Source of the DNA: Euryodendron excelsum
Taxonomy: Eukaryota; Streptophyta; Magnoliopsida; Ericales; Pentaphylacaceae
Direction: 5' to 3'
NCBI GenBank assembly: GCA_033060915.1
Contig: CM065394.1
Span: 33,982,501 to 34,046,500, forward strand
Length of the DNA: 64,000 bases
A program made the position numbers and the translations under genes. A model generated the notes under the pieces. The model did no database searches. It saw only the letters and a list, made by a program, of their open reading frames with translations, and was not told the origin of the DNA. Below are positions 46,376-60,500 of the stretch, piece after piece (position 1 is the stretch's first letter; every line of letters starts with the position of its first letter).

Positions 46376-48079
46376 AAAAACTATTCACTATATATACTTT
46401 GTGTTAATTTATTTTTCTACCTTATATTCTTTACTTTTATAACACTTTTAATTAAGTGGGTAGTTTGGCAAGATTAACATGTGAAATTATGCATTTTTTG
46501 GTTAGTTAAAACTCCACTTGACATTGCTTAATTACCAACGTAGTCTAGCCTGCAATGATAATGTCCTCCATAAAACTGTTGTATGATTGCGTGTTCCCTT
46601 TGGCATGTCTCCCATGCTTTCATCTAAGCATACATATGAATGACATCCTACGTATGAGTACTTTTTTATTTTTTCTAACAGTGTGTTTAGATCAAATTAT
46701 GTATATTTTGACTAATTTTAAAATTTATGTAATTCTTCGTTTTATATAAATTAAGTAATTATCGAATCAAAAATTTTACAAATAATTTTACAAAATTAAT
46801 AACTCTTAAAAAATTTGAATATAAAATCGTGAAGGGAGCATATCCTTTGACTCTAAGCCTTCACTAGAGTAACCCTTGAGGTTATATGAGCACTAGAGTA
46901 ACTCTTGAGGTTATATGAGTGACTTTTGACTAGAAAAAGGAGTTGGCAATTTTTTTGAACATTCAAATGATCAGATGGTCATGGCTGAGGTCGGTGGTGA
47001 CGTGTAAAATCATTGATCTTAAAGGATTTTTTTTTTCAGAGAGAGTGTGAGAGAGAGATGAACATTTTATGGCGTAAAGGGAACAACTCTCCACATTTAA
47101 GGTTACTTTTTGACTTGACTTTTTTTTTTTTTAGTTTGTAAGTAAAAAAATTATTATATTTTGAATTTTTTGCTTCTTTTTTTTTTTCTTTTTTTACGTA
47201 TTTTTAGTTTATAAAAGTAAAATAATAAATTTTTTTTTAACGTTTTGTCTTATAAGTTAAAAAATTCAAATGAAAAAACCTGAAATAAGCTTTATCAAAA
47301 GAATAGTATTTTAATTTTTTATGAATTTTTTTTAATTTTTAATTTATGTTTTTGTAAGTTCAATTTACTAAGAAAAGCTTAATCACATGGAATAAGTATA
47401 AGAAAAGAAAAAAATAAAAACACATATGTCAGTTCTAGAACTATTTTATTACTTTCTTTGAATATTTAAAATTCTTAATTTTAATTGTAGAAAAAAAAAT
47501 TCTTAATCAAACAACATCAGTTTTACTAGAAAAATGTTGTGTATTTTATTAAACTCATAGTCTTAATGGTTGCATCACAGCATTCCTTTAAACACGGTGA
47601 ATGTAAGTAAAGGAATTGCGAGAATCACCGGCTCTTGTGGTTACGTTTTATCTTTGTTTCTCGTGTTTTCAAAGAAAAAATGAAAATTTTCATATATCAT
47701 TTTTGTTTTTGTGTGAAATGATTTTCAAAACTCTAATTTAACCTTCTTTCCCCCCTAAAAATGGGGTGTTTTTTTTTTAATTTTTTTTTTCAAAACAGGT
47801 TTCGAAATTGGTTTATTAAATAAAAATTGTACAAAGAACAGCTAATAACGTTTTCTCCACATATTTATCCCGAAACTGACTGGGACAATACAAAGAACCT
47901 TCCGTATATGAGAACAAAGACAAATTCCTTTCCACTAAAAGCAAAGAAAATACGAACAAAGGCACGCCAGAGCCAAAAGGAAAAATGAACTGAAAGAAGG
48001 CCTGACTAGGCTTTTCCTAATGTCAAAGTTCATTTCCCCCACGCAAACTAAGGGAAAGCGCAAAGTTAGAGAGAGAAAG

Positions 48080-48083
<4 letters not shown>
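46376..48083. other. Intergenic stretch, no gene
   Basis: AT-rich DNA with poly-T and poly-A runs (47120-47340). Two copies of CACTAGAGTAAC(C/T)CTTGAGGTTATATGA occur back to back near 46864-46920. No coding or RNA gene was recognised. Confidence 0.45.

Positions 48084-48132
<49 letters not shown>
48082..48132. repeat. (GA)n microsatellite upstream of the VQ gene
   Basis: About 25 GA dinucleotides, 515 bp before the VQ protein ATG. Further CT-rich stretches at 48220-48240 and 48525-48560 follow. GA tracts near plant promoters can bind BBR/BPC factors, so a control role is possible but unproven. Confidence 0.85.
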
Positions 48133-48133
<1 letters not shown>

Positions 48134-48646
48134 GAAGTTACAGGGAAAGTTTTACCATGAAGCGACGAAGAATTATACACACATATAGAGACAGAAGGGG
48201 GGTGACACAACAGAGGTCTGAGTCTCTCTCTGTCGAGTCTCCCCCCTCCTCGTTTCCCGTTTCAATGCCCCGCTGACTCCGCAATGAATAATCATTCATT
48301 GCCAGCTCTCTATACATTTATTATTGACATTTCGTTCAAATTTCAAACTTGTCATTGATAGTAAAATAAAGCAACCTATTCAGTTTTTTCAGAACTTTGC
48401 CTTCGGAGGTTTAATAATTTCCATTCTTTTCCTCTGTTTTTCTGACATTTACACCACCCTCAATGCCCACCTCCAATAAAAGCACAGTGAGAGCAGGGAA
48501 TCGAAACAAACAAAAATAAAAGTTATCTCTCTCTCTATCTTTCGATTCTCTCTCTAAATTCAGAATAAAACCCCACATTTCATGCCCCTCTTCCCGCTTT
48601 CCTTTTCAGACTCTGTTTCGGCATCTTCTATACTCCAATCTTTTTC

Positions 48647-49246
48647 ATGGCGTCTTCTTCTCACCCAATCAACAATATCAACAATGTTTCATCGCCATCG
48701 TCGTCAGTTTCTGTACCCTTCGACCCAAGTTCAGCAACCAACACCACCTTCGTTCAAGCCGACCCGTCAACCTTCCGGGCCGTGGTGCAGAGACTCACCG
48801 GAGCACCCCAAGACCCGTCAATCCAGAAGCTACCCGTCAGCTTTCCCGCACGCTTCGCCGGAAAACCGGTTCCCGGCGAGATGGGTCCTCGGAGATCGGC
48901 GTTCAAGCTTCACGAGCGAAGGCAGAGCGCGAGGAAGCTCGAGATCAAGCTCAGCAACGACGGTGTTGCCCCATTCGGGTCAGGCGGGTCGTCTGCTACT
49001 CGGCAAAGAAGCTTTTTAGGGCTTGGTGGTGAGATGGTGATGGTGTCGCCCGTGTCGCCGCTGGACTTCTTCGCACGTGGAAGCCCAAGGACTCCTCTTT
49101 CACCATGTGAGGAAGAAGAGAGAGCCATTGCAGAGAAGGGTTTTTACTTGCACCCGAGTCCACTCAGTACACCCAGAGGTGCTGAACCAGAGCTCTTGCC
49201 TTTGTTCCCTCTCCACTCACCCAGAGAAGATGATTCCCACCAATAA
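48647..49246 (+). CDS. VQ motif-containing protein
   Basis: A plant-specific transcriptional cofactor of the family that binds WRKY factors through the VQ motif. Single exon, 199 aa, intact. The core FRAVVQRLTG sits at residues 43-52 and fits FxxxVQxLTG, preceded by TTFVQADPSTF. KLHERRQSARKLEI at 87-100 is a second conserved box shared with Arabidopsis VQ4/VQ31/VQ33-type members. Many Ser/Thr-Pro sites (VSPVSPLD, GSPRTPLSP, SPLSTPR, HSPRE) suggest control by MAP kinases, as known for this subgroup. The ATG follows a pyrimidine-rich leader; a second frame open at 48582-49019 is a shadow. The coding region is GC-richer than its flanks. It probably acts in the nucleus in defence or stress signalling, inferred from the family. 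Confidence 0.93.
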   Translation: MASSSHPINNINNVSSPSSSVSVPFDPSSATNTTFVQADPSTFRAVVQRLTGAPQDPSIQKLPVSFPARFAGKPVPGEMGPRRSAFKLHERRQSARKLEIKLSNDGVAPFGSGGSSATRQRSFLGLGGEMVMVSPVSPLDFFARGSPRTPLSPCEEEERAIAEKGFYLHPSPLSTPRGAEPELLPLFPLHSPREDDSHQ

Positions 49247-52061
49247 TATATATATACATGAATGCATGTATTCTATATCATGATCTTTGATGTGCTTGAG
49301 AGATATGAGGATGACAAAAATCGTGGAGCGTGTTCACACGCCCACCGTACGCGCGTTAGCTTCTAGTAATCCTTTCTTTTGTTGCGAACATTGTCCAGAA
49401 ACGATTTGTTTATAATGACTGGTACCTTCTGCTGATAATTTTGTACTCTGGTAGTTTTGGATAGAAAGGTACACATTTATTTTCCTTTCCAATTATCTCT
49501 CGTTGCAAACCGTTGATTTTGTTGACTTTGAAGTGACTGTGTTATTGGTATGTTAAACTAAGGGCTCATAAACCTCCACGTTGTAACTTTTAAGTCACAT
49601 TAGTCAACATGAATGTGATTAGTGCTGTTTTTTGGGCCCTTCTTTAAGGCTTTTGTTCGATGCTTTAATGTAAGAAAGCTGCGAACCGTTCGATTTAATA
49701 ACAAGCGAACTAGTGTTCGTCATTTAACGGGTAGATTTCCTCCTCGTGCATTTAACTGGATGCTGCGCGGACTATGACATTTATTATTGTACCTGACTAT
49801 CGTAAATTATGTGATACTCAAAATTCAAAATCATTGGATAATCTCAGCCGATCATTAGGATTTCCTACGGATAAGATTTCTCGTGGAATCGGTTAATACT
49901 TTCGGTGAAGCTTATTCAAAGCAATTTCGGATTGACTTTTTTGTCTTATAAGTAAAAAAAAGGTTAAATTTTTATTTTTATTTTTATAAACTTAGATAAA
50001 AAAAACAAAAACAATTTTAAAAAATTAACTTTTTTGTTTGAAGGCTAAAAAAAACTTACTTGAAAAAGTTTGACAAAAAATCCTACCAAATGAGCCCTCA
50101 CAAGAAGTCGAATGAGTCACGTTTAGTGGATTTTTAGTGAAATTATGGCTGCTGGCAGCCCATCAAACTATGATATTTAAAACCATGTTATTAATTCACT
50201 TGTTATGTTTTTAAAATTTTAGGTAATATTCACAGAATTATTTTATCTGAAAAAATACTTGAATAAAAAAATAAATATTTAGTGAGAGATCATTGAATAA
50301 ATATTTAGTAAATGATAGTTGATGTGAGATAATTGAATAAATATTTAATGCTCTTGAAGCACCACATGAGTATTGTGTCGAGATCTTTGAAATACTCAGG
50401 AGGATGAAAGAAAAAATAAATATTTTCTAAGCTCTTTAGAAATATGTTTCTTAGAACATTTCGCCAGAGGGACTTGAGAAAGCTTACGGAGGAGAGATGA
50501 TAGAGTAGCCCCAAATCAATGAAGCTATTAGTGAGAGAAAATGAAAGAAAAATCGGAGAGAATTAAAGATGAAGATTAGAGAGGGTGATAAGACAGTGAA
50601 AACGACCAAGGTGAGTAAATAATACTTAATTGAGTTGGAAGCAAGAAACGAGAGATTTATATAGACAAAGCTACACGAGTGGCCAATAAATTATTCCTAT
50701 AAGAGGGAGAAATGTATTTCCTAATCTCTTATTATCTCCTCAAGATGAAATTCCCGCTAGTTGGGTTGATGCCCACGCGCATGGCTTGATCGTAAATGCA
50801 AGCTTTGCCTAGCATAGCATCATCTCTTAACTAGCACTCTCTCCTATAACAAAGCGACTACGGGTGTAGCAAGCGCCTAGGTATATATATATAAAATTGA
50901 CTGCAATGTCATCTTCACATTTGTTTTGGGCCATTAATTTAACTCTTTCCTTATTTTTAAAAATGTGAATGTACATCTTTAAGAAATCTCAATCCTAGAT
51001 TCTATTTTCCAATAGTACGTTTGAAGCTATGTATCATTTTTGCTTAGGCAGCTTTCGTGGAGATCAAGATGATATCCTATTCCCCTTGTCAAAATGGGAA
51101 AAAAAAAAAAAAGAAAAAAGAAAAGAGAGATAGATTGCTGAATCCTTGTTTGGGAGTGAAGCAAAAATATGGAATGTTGATTCTCAAGGGTTTTCTAAAT
51201 CTTTTTTGTCAGAGAAGAAGATGATAGAAATGACCTAAATATATAACCTAAATATAATAGAAACTCAACCAATATGTAAAAAGACCTAAAGTTTGATGAA
51301 ATACTTATGATTGGGCCTACTAAGACTGTAACAGAGCACCATGCTGCCACTGTTCACTGCAGCTCATCTTTTCAATAGAATGACTTTGTAGATCCGTCAT
51401 TTTCATAAGTTGCAGCTCTTCCTAGATAGCGTTTTGTGACTTGAAATCAAAACGTGGAGCTTGCACCGGCTCATCTTCCTAATTGGGAAACTTGACTGCC
51501 AAAAGTCTCATGCCTGATGAAATGCATAAAATCAATTTCTATGTTCAGTCTCATGTTGAAGTAACTCAATCTGTGTCACACATGGCCTACAAAGACCATA
51601 AGAGACCATCAAAGACCACAGGAGACCACCACGTTTTGCAACCGACATGCTTGTCATCAAATGTTCTCATCATCATACACAAATTCATGAAGAAATCATT
51701 TGTCTAATGACAATTTATAAGAATCAGATACTGATGAGAACAAAGAGGAGAGAGAACACAAAAAAGAAAAGAAAGTAGCACAGTTCACAAAAATAGAACT
51801 TCATTAATCAAGCAAAATCTCCGGATTAGAGAAAACACCCATCTCTATATATTGATTATTAGAACCTCTCAAGTTGGCTTCTCAATCAATACAATTAAAA
51901 TCTGATTGTGAGTGAATGCCCTCTCTTTTTATTATTATTTTTTTTAAAACATTTCTACAGTGTTAAAAATTGTGATGTGCAGAGATCTCTGTCATACTGG
52001 AACTGAGTGATGCAGAGATGAACATCAACCCTGTGACTTCCTTTCGGGATCCTCCATCGTT
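49247..52061. other. Intergenic stretch between VQ and CLU/TPR genes
   Basis: No gene recognised. 50225-50345 has a doubled phrase (AATAAATATTTAGT, GAGA, AATTGAATAAATATTTA). 49920-50070 resembles a worn fold-back unit. The 3' UTR of the minus-strand gene should occupy the last few hundred bases before 52061. Confidence 0.45.
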
Positions 52062-55000
52062 TCAACGGACTGAAGCACAGATAGATTGCTGATTGTACAA
52101 CCCGCTTACTCCATTTGTGAATTGCTGTCGATTTCTTCTCCGCTTTGTAACAACCACAAATCCTTCACCATCTCCATTCTTGTTCTTATTTACATCTGAT
52201 GTTTTTGTATGCTCAGAAACCGAGTCCTCCTTACCTTCATTCCCACAAAGAATTTTTATGATAGCACTGTCATTTGCAATTGCTTCTGAAGAATTTTGTG
52301 AATGCTCAAACTTCTTCTTGCTGACTGCAGACTCACTCACAGGATCCAGATTATGTTGAACTGATTTCACAATGAAACTAAGCAGTATCTGCCTTGCCAG
52401 CTCTGACTTCTCTGCATCCGAACTGCTTTTCTTCGACCTGCCTTCTTTAACTTCATTAGCAGCCTTTTCGTTAAATTTCTCTTCTGCAGAAAACTCCTTA
52501 CCCATATCAACCAAAGAATGTGGATCACCTTTTGAATCCTCAGTTACTGGATTCATTTGCCAAGCTCTTCTTGGCACAAATTCTGGTGCATTTGGATTCA
52601 TGATCCTCGGAGAACTGAATCCACTTCTTTCCATGATGGCGCTATGGTGTTTCAAGAATCCATGTTTCGTTCGGAAAGAATGGGTAGCTCTGTAATATAG
52701 AGGTGATCTAGGCCCGCAAGGAACTCTAGCAGCAAGTGGCGGGAACCCTACTGGTTCTGCAAGCATTCCTTGGCTGGCTATTACATCATAAACACTTGTG
52801 ACAGCAATTGAGTTTGACGGGTGAGCCAATGGAAAGGCCCCTGGACTAAATGGTTGAGCTGCAGCCGAAAGCTTGCTCCCATTAGTTTCTACAGATTTCT
52901 CCTGATTACTTGATGTAATCCCTTCAGGTTCTGAGGCAGAATTTTCCAACTCAGTTCCACTTTCAGTAACATCTTTTGTGTCTTCACCATCTGGTATTGC
53001 TTCTTCTACAGCAGCCGTGTTGCTTTCATCCTCCTTTGACATCTCAGGTGGACTATTGCTGATGAGGGTATCAGTTTCGATATTTATTTCTTTCACTTTC
53101 TCTAGAAAAGGCTTTATAACCGTACCTGGAGGTGCCACCGCTACCTCTTTGTATGACACAGATTTTGAAGCCATGGCAGTGAGAGTGGCAGGAGTAGGGG
53201 AAACTTTGGCAACCAAGGTCGGGGAAACTCTGGAAGTGGGAGTTTTTGCCTTCAGTGGAGATGATTCTGTCAAAATTGCCTTCAGCGTGGTTTTCTGTCC
53301 CGGCATTATCGCTTCTTTCCTATAATTGCTGTCTCTGAAATTAGGGTATTCAGAACTGTCAGTATTTAGCTTGGCAAGATTTGGGCGCCTACGACCAAAC
53401 TTCCGGCCAGCACTGTTTCCAGACCGCACTTTTGAGTTGGCTTCTTGCCATCCTTCATCAGAGTTGATTTCTGGGACAACTTCACTGTAAACTGTAGGAT
53501 CATGTGTAGTGATATAATTGGCCTCAGGTTCTTTAGGAATAACCGTTTCCAGTTTCTTATCTTCTCTGTTGGTTTCTGCTGTCATAGTCGTTTCTTCAGC
53601 GTCATCACAAATCATGCTGTCATCGGTTCTTGCTTCATGCTGTACTTGATGGGATTTGTCACTAACCTGCAACACCCAAGTGGTCAGGTACAAAAGAGAT
53701 ATAAGCATGCTATTCTTCTCTTTTATTACCTATAATAACAAAGATTGGCTCGTTAAAAATCCCCAGAATGCAGGTATATATCCATTGTGCATGCTTTCCA
53801 ACTTTGTAATATATATTTAAAAGACTTCATTAAGAAGTTGAAATGCGATTATTCTTCATAACAAAAACAGTGATCTGCAATTTCTAAACAGCTGGCACAA
53901 AACTTTGACCTAGTAGATGGCAATGTTGAGCTTATTCTAGTAAGACTCAAGGCCGCTTATTTTCTTTAGTCAGCTTTGACAATCTACAAAACAATGATAA
54001 GATTAGCTTCCAATTTGAGGGTAGTAAATGTTCTGAGGCATGGTCTCGCCATGCAATGCTAAAACCTAAGAACACTGTCTGTTAATTTATTACATAGCAT
54101 TCTTGTTATCGGTTATATGTAGTTCTTAGCAAGTCATCAGAACTGAGCTATCAGGTTAATTCTACAATAAGAAAGACTAAGAAGAGTAATAATCACATAT
54201 TCAAAAAGCTCGAAACAAATATTTTACACTCCATGTGATGAAGTTTCAAGAAATTCGTTAGAGTTTATAGGCTGATGCCACTATATATTGACATTACACA
54301 TAAATTTGAATCAACCCCATTTGTCAAACAGTAATTTTCTGCCCATTTGGAGGCTATGATTGTTTCCCAAACAGTCCTTTCCAGTGAAAATAGTGAGATA
54401 ATTATAGTGGTCTTTGTCTTAACTCATTCCACTGAATTTCTGCAAAATTTCTCAGGCAAAAAGGCCAAATTGTTTTCATCTAAGTCTTGCTTCAACCGTT
54501 TGGTCTCCTGTACAATATCAGAATTTTCAAACTAGATGCAACTTAATTGTAATTCTAGTAGCATGGTAAATAGTTTGCTAAAAGCAAAATTAGGATCAAA
54601 TGCTGTAGAATTAAACTAGGACTACAGAGATAAGATAGTCGACCCATAGAAGATTCTGTGATTAGTATGCCTGAGAGCGTAGGAAATATCTAACTACCTT
54701 TGCACGTCGTTTCCTCTGTGGATCACCTCCCTTCGAATCCTGATCAGGACTTATGTAGTCAAGGAGATCCGATACACTGCCAAAAGAGGGTCAAACGTTT
54801 TGGTGGGCCAAGAAATAATCAGAGAGTTTAAAACCAAGTAATTTGGGAATACCATCTCAATACCTAAGGTGGCCTTTGCTTGCAATGGATGCATCTGGCT
54901 TCGGAGTTCCATTTCGTGCCACTTCTTGTTGCTCTAAGGCTTTTGATTCAAAATATTCAAGCCATGCAGCAGCATCCTGCATAACAACACACAACACATC

Positions 55001-57455
55001 AACTTATGTGTTCCACACCATTTTCTTACAGTTGATTGCTGGTAACTTGCTTTTAGTTCAAACAGTTGCAAGTTTAAAGGAAATTTTACATACAGTTCCA
55101 TACTGAGTATTACAGTTGATTGCTGGTAACTTGCTTTTAGTTCAAACAGTTGCAAGTTTAAAGGAAATTTTACATACAGTTCCATACTGAGTATTGCAGT
55201 TGATTGCTGGTAACTTGCTTTTAGTTCAAACAGTTGCAAGTTTAAAGGAAATTTTACACACAGTTCCATACTGAGTATTAGAAGTGGCTATCCACAAGCC
55301 ATTGGAAAGTCCATAACTTTTATATTTAGGACATTGTTCCATTGCATAATTGCAGGAGGATAAACTTGAAAATAATACACATTAGACAAAATTTATAGCG
55401 AAATCAAAATCTTCTATAGTAATATTTATGGGTTGTTGAAGTCTTTCAGTTTCAAAAAATTACCATTGCTAAAAATGAAGAATCTATTTGTATTAGCGAA
55501 GCTTTAATGTAACATAACAATGTACAGCCTCATAACAAACCAATTATACACAAATGATATATCATGATAGTATGGTCACCTGTGTCCGAAGATCTTCTGG
55601 TCCCAATTTGGCTTGAAGAATCTGGAGTGTGGTTTGTTCATGTTGCACGCTGAGGGAATATGCTTCCATCAATGAAAGAGCTATGGCAATGGCGTGATAG
55701 CTAGCAGCAGTCTATCAGATGAAAGGACAAGATAACAATGTTAGCTCCCAAGAAGATTTTAAGTTTTGTATCATTGTCTACACCATAGATGAATATGGGA
55801 ATGTTCTCCAGGTAAAACATACAGAGAGAGAGAGAGAGAGAGAGAGACCTGTATGTGATCTGCTCCTAGTAATCTTCGGTTGCATTTAAGGGCTTCATGC
55901 AGGTATCTTAGAGCAACATGAACATTTCCCATACCCTCTTCCATCATAGCGATATTTATATAAGTTGCAGCTGTGTTTGGATGTGACAATCCACATGTAA
56001 AATGAAGAAGGAACAAGGCACGGTTGACATATCTGCCAAAGATAGTACACTAGCTCTCATCAAGAAAGGTTATAAATGAAAGAGATAAATTGAAAGGATG
56101 CAAATGACTAACACAAAAAAGAAGAAATTCATGTTGGTGTATAATTTCATATTTGACCCCAGATAGAGCCGAATGAATGGGAATTGTGTAGCTAAGCCCA
56201 GAGAGCTGGGATAATGCTTTGTTAAGGAACTAAATCCAATATTTTGATAATACTATAGCATCATATTTTTGTTAAAATCAAACACAAGACTATGGATACA
56301 TATTTAACTTACTTCAGAGCTAATTCAATGTGCTGGAGACGATAGTAAAAAACGGAAAGATCTCCATAGCTTTTCATTGTATCCGGATGGTCAAGCCCAA
56401 GTTCCCTCTCGTTGATATCCAAAGCCTTCCGTTGGTATATTGTTGCCTAAACAAGGAGCAAAATGGAGGTTAGATAGTAAATCAACCTCACCACTTTCAT
56501 ATGAATTATAAGTTTCAAAAACAACACAGATGCCTAAATGGCAAAAAATTCAATCTAGGGTGCAGTTGCACCTCTATAGAGATTCAGAAATTGAACAGAC
56601 AACATTTGAGTTGCCTTGAAGGTAATCACTAAGTCTAAGATGTATCAGTGCTTCTGCATGCACACCCCAGTGTCTTACATATTATATGCACCTTGGTTTT
56701 GGCATGCCCATAGATACCTAAATTACTTCAGCATCGGCAAATTGGAATTTCTAACTTATTTTTTGCATTTTACAATATATGGCTTTCGAGTTTAAAACCA
56801 CATTAATTTTTTTCCTCATTTGCCTTTTCATTGTTCTGCCCACTTCATTGGATTATATTAACCACTAGAGTGGTAAATTATATTCAAATACATGTAAACG
56901 ACACTAAGTAAAGAACAGCAAGAAACTGACAACAATAAAAGAACAACCAAAAAATATGTATGGAAGTGACATGCAGTCCAAATTCATATATATATATATA
57001 TATATATTGATAATTTGCAGTGGAAATTCATAAAAATTGAAGCCCAATTTTACCTGATTAAAGTCTCCAGTGTGATAAAGCACCACAGCTAACAGACTGT
57101 ACGCGCTTGCAGTTGTTCGATGATACGGACCACATACAGCTATCATCTTTGCCAATGCCTTTAAAATCAAGTGGTACAAAAAAATTAGATCAATTTTTGT
57201 GTTAGTTAAAAATATAATTAAATGGCTTATTACAAAGTAGATGGCTTTAGTACCTTCGTTCCATAGATGACAGCATCTTCTAGCTTTCCTTTGTCCAGTG
57301 CAATCTTGGATGACTCCAATTGGTTCCGCCCATCCACAGAAGAGCATCCTACATGCTGTATAGCATAAATCACACAAATATTACAAGGCACATTACTCAC
57401 TGTATGTAGACCGTAAAACTATCAAAACCAAATGCTATTTGTTTGAATGTTGCAC

Positions 57456-57501
<46 letters not shown>

Positions 57502-60500
57502 TCCTACTTTGCACACAGGAACCATGCTGATAATATCAGATTTCTTAAAAGGGTTTGGGCTTTCCATATCATAGTCTTTTGGAAGCAACTCCAATCCAAC
57601 CTAAATTGAAAAAAGAAAAATTATTAGAACCTAATTTTAATGAGTCCAAGGTTAAAGGCAACAAAAGGAGGCGGTACCTTATGGCAAAGTCCTCGGAGAA
57701 TTGATAACTTCCTCAAGTGTTGAAGTTCATCTTTTAGCATCCAGCCAAATCTTTTGGCTAGAAATGTTCGTAGCCACTGCAATTTGAGAACATTATTGTC
57801 ACACAAGTTTTGGTCATTATCTTCAATTGTGGATCCCCCAAGCAAGAAATTCAAACATGAAGCTATTGTTGCAGATAAGTCTGCCACATTGGCAACAGAA
57901 GCAATAGCGGCTTTAAGTATATGCTTGAAAGCTCGAGTGACCATCTCATGAATACAAAGCGATTGTATATGAGGAAGATTCTCTGCAAGTGCAACCTGGT
58001 TTCAACAAGACGATTAGAACCAACAATAGTTAATGTTATTTTTCACTTAGGTCAAATTTAAACACTACGTAGGACAAAGTTATGCTTCTTATAATTATCT
58101 AATGTTTACGCAGATATTTAATCACATCAGTCAAGTTAGCAAAAAAAACGATTTCCTTCAAGTACTAAGATTTTCAGAAAAAACATCTCCCGACTAACAC
58201 AAGAGCCAATTGGGCATGGGCTGCAATTTCAGCTGAAGATAATGTGAGATGAGCTCCATGTGTGTATGAGAGAGAGAGAGAGAGATTATCTTCTTACCAC
58301 ACAACCCAAAGAGCGCATTTGTAATCCTCGAAGATGCATGAAGTCAGTCAGAGTGCGTCCATCAACTGGAGAAAGTTCAAGCGATCCAAAGTCTGTTACC
58401 TAAATAAAATGACAGATTTAGCGCACAGTTTGTACTAAGACTATTGAAATGCTTTTCAATTTGGGAAAAAAAGAAAAACCAATTATACACTCCGTATTAC
58501 CAGCTTAGGCAGAGCAATTTCATCATAATACTTGTGTGCCATCTTGATGAGCTCATCCAATGACTGTTACAAGAAGCAATGTTGAGTAATTATTATCTCA
58601 ATAGAAACATAATAAATAATTACTCCAAGCAAACAACAACAGCAAAAACAAGAAGAACAAAAGGGAAGACACAGTACTAATCAGTTGATGAAACGTCTGC
58701 AATATATAACTAGAAAAATGATGACCCATTATCTTCTAAAATTTCTTTCCACAAGTCTAAACTCATAGTGCAGCATAAAGTTGAAGTGCATAATACGAGT
58801 TATTTGAAGTGAGTCTCTTAGAGACCTTTAGATGAAGACCCGTCCCAGTTTCTTTCAAACGCAAGAAAGCTTCTTCAGGAATAAATTTCATCAACTCAGC
58901 CTCACTGTTGGACTTGCCATTGTTTAGATCTCCCATGCTGCTTCCCACATTCAGGCTGCTGACTCCGGAATCATTTTCTTCGTTATCATCTGTGCTATTC
59001 ATACCTTTTGTTTTCTTTTGCCTCTTTCTCAGCATTTTAAATTGCTTCCCAAGTCCTTTAACCTCGAGGTCAGCCTTATTATTTTTCTGAGAGCTTTCAG
59101 AACTGTTATCTGTGAGTGTTTCCTGCTTTTGTAGATGCTGTACCCAACAAGAACCGAGTTCCCATCTGATAGACCTTTCAGAAGCTGCTGGCTTCCCCTC
59201 TAGCTTCCTCAAGCTCTCCTCAATCACTCTATGAGCCAGACATCTTGAAGTTTCAAGATCATCCAGATTAGCTTGAGGTGACTGCTCTCCTCCAGATAAT
59301 TCGGCACTGCACGACTCATGAAGCAGAATCCTTAAGCTGTAAAAGTTTTATTCCAATCAGTCACTGCATGTGACTATATCACAAGCCTACAGAACAATTT
59401 GAATGGCTTCTAAAATAAGAAGGATACTTCAGATCAGTTTATAAAATCATAAGCCCTGTACCAAATTTGTTTCTAGTTTTTCTGTTCATGTATGCGGCCT
59501 GAAGTTGAATGCTTAACATGACAACCATGAGTGAGTAGCATAGGCTTCAAATAGTTTGTCATGAATTAAAAGGGTCGCCGACACATGCATCAAAAGGGCA
59601 AACCCAATTCCAGAGTGAATTCCCGTACGTTTTAAGAGAGGAAGGAGAACTACCTATGAGGTTTCAAACATGCTATATAAGGTGTGGATATATCCCATAA
59701 CTACTCTTTAATTCTTCTGTTACTCAACAAGCATAGCATTGGAAAATTAAACCGAGCACGTATTTCTCTCATGGCAGTCCCACTGCTTTTCACTACAAGC
59801 AGGGATGCATCAGTTTTTCAGTCTTCTTTTGCATTGAGATGACAATGCCCTTTTACGTCATAATCTGCTTTGATGCAATTGGTAGTGGAACAAAAAATAG
59901 AGGCTTATGCTGGATAGAAAATAGAGGCTACTTTTTTCACAAAAACAGCATAACCCAATAAAGACGTGTTTTGTGAGTGAGCAGATGTGAATTAAAGATC
60001 CTGACCTGTTAATGTTTAGAGCATTGGCTCCTCCATCTAGTTGATCGTCAATTTCAATATCTTCAGCCATGCACTTTCCCCTCTTCACATCACCAACAAC
60101 CTTTACAATTGCTGTGTATCCACAATGTCTTACAACAACAACACCCAATGATGATGTATCCTGCAAAAGTTAACTATGTTACTTCAGTTCTCCTGATGAG
60201 GGCATAAGTAGAAACAGAAAAAAGAAAAACATGACAAAATTGAAACTTGAAAATGAGTTTCAGTTTCATAGAATTTCAGCAATACGTGACATTTCAATTC
60301 TTCCATTTCCAGCTTTTATTCAAAACTCAACCTAAATTGTAATCTACCCTTACAAATCTTTAATGCAGCAGACAAATTTTGATTAGAAGATATAAAAAGT
60401 ATCATAATTTGCTCCAAAGAAGGCCAAAATTGAGGACAAGAAAAATTAACAAGCCAGCTGAGATGCCATTGTTAACACGGTCAAGGAATGTAAATGGTGC

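Noticed and set aside
48582..49128. Alternative frames over the VQ gene on both strands
   Set aside because: Shadows of the real frame, which carries the VQ motif and conserved boxes.
52093..53735. Plus-strand frames opposite the last exon of the CLU/TPR gene
   Set aside because: Antisense shadows of a long open exon; compositions are hydrophobic mirror images.
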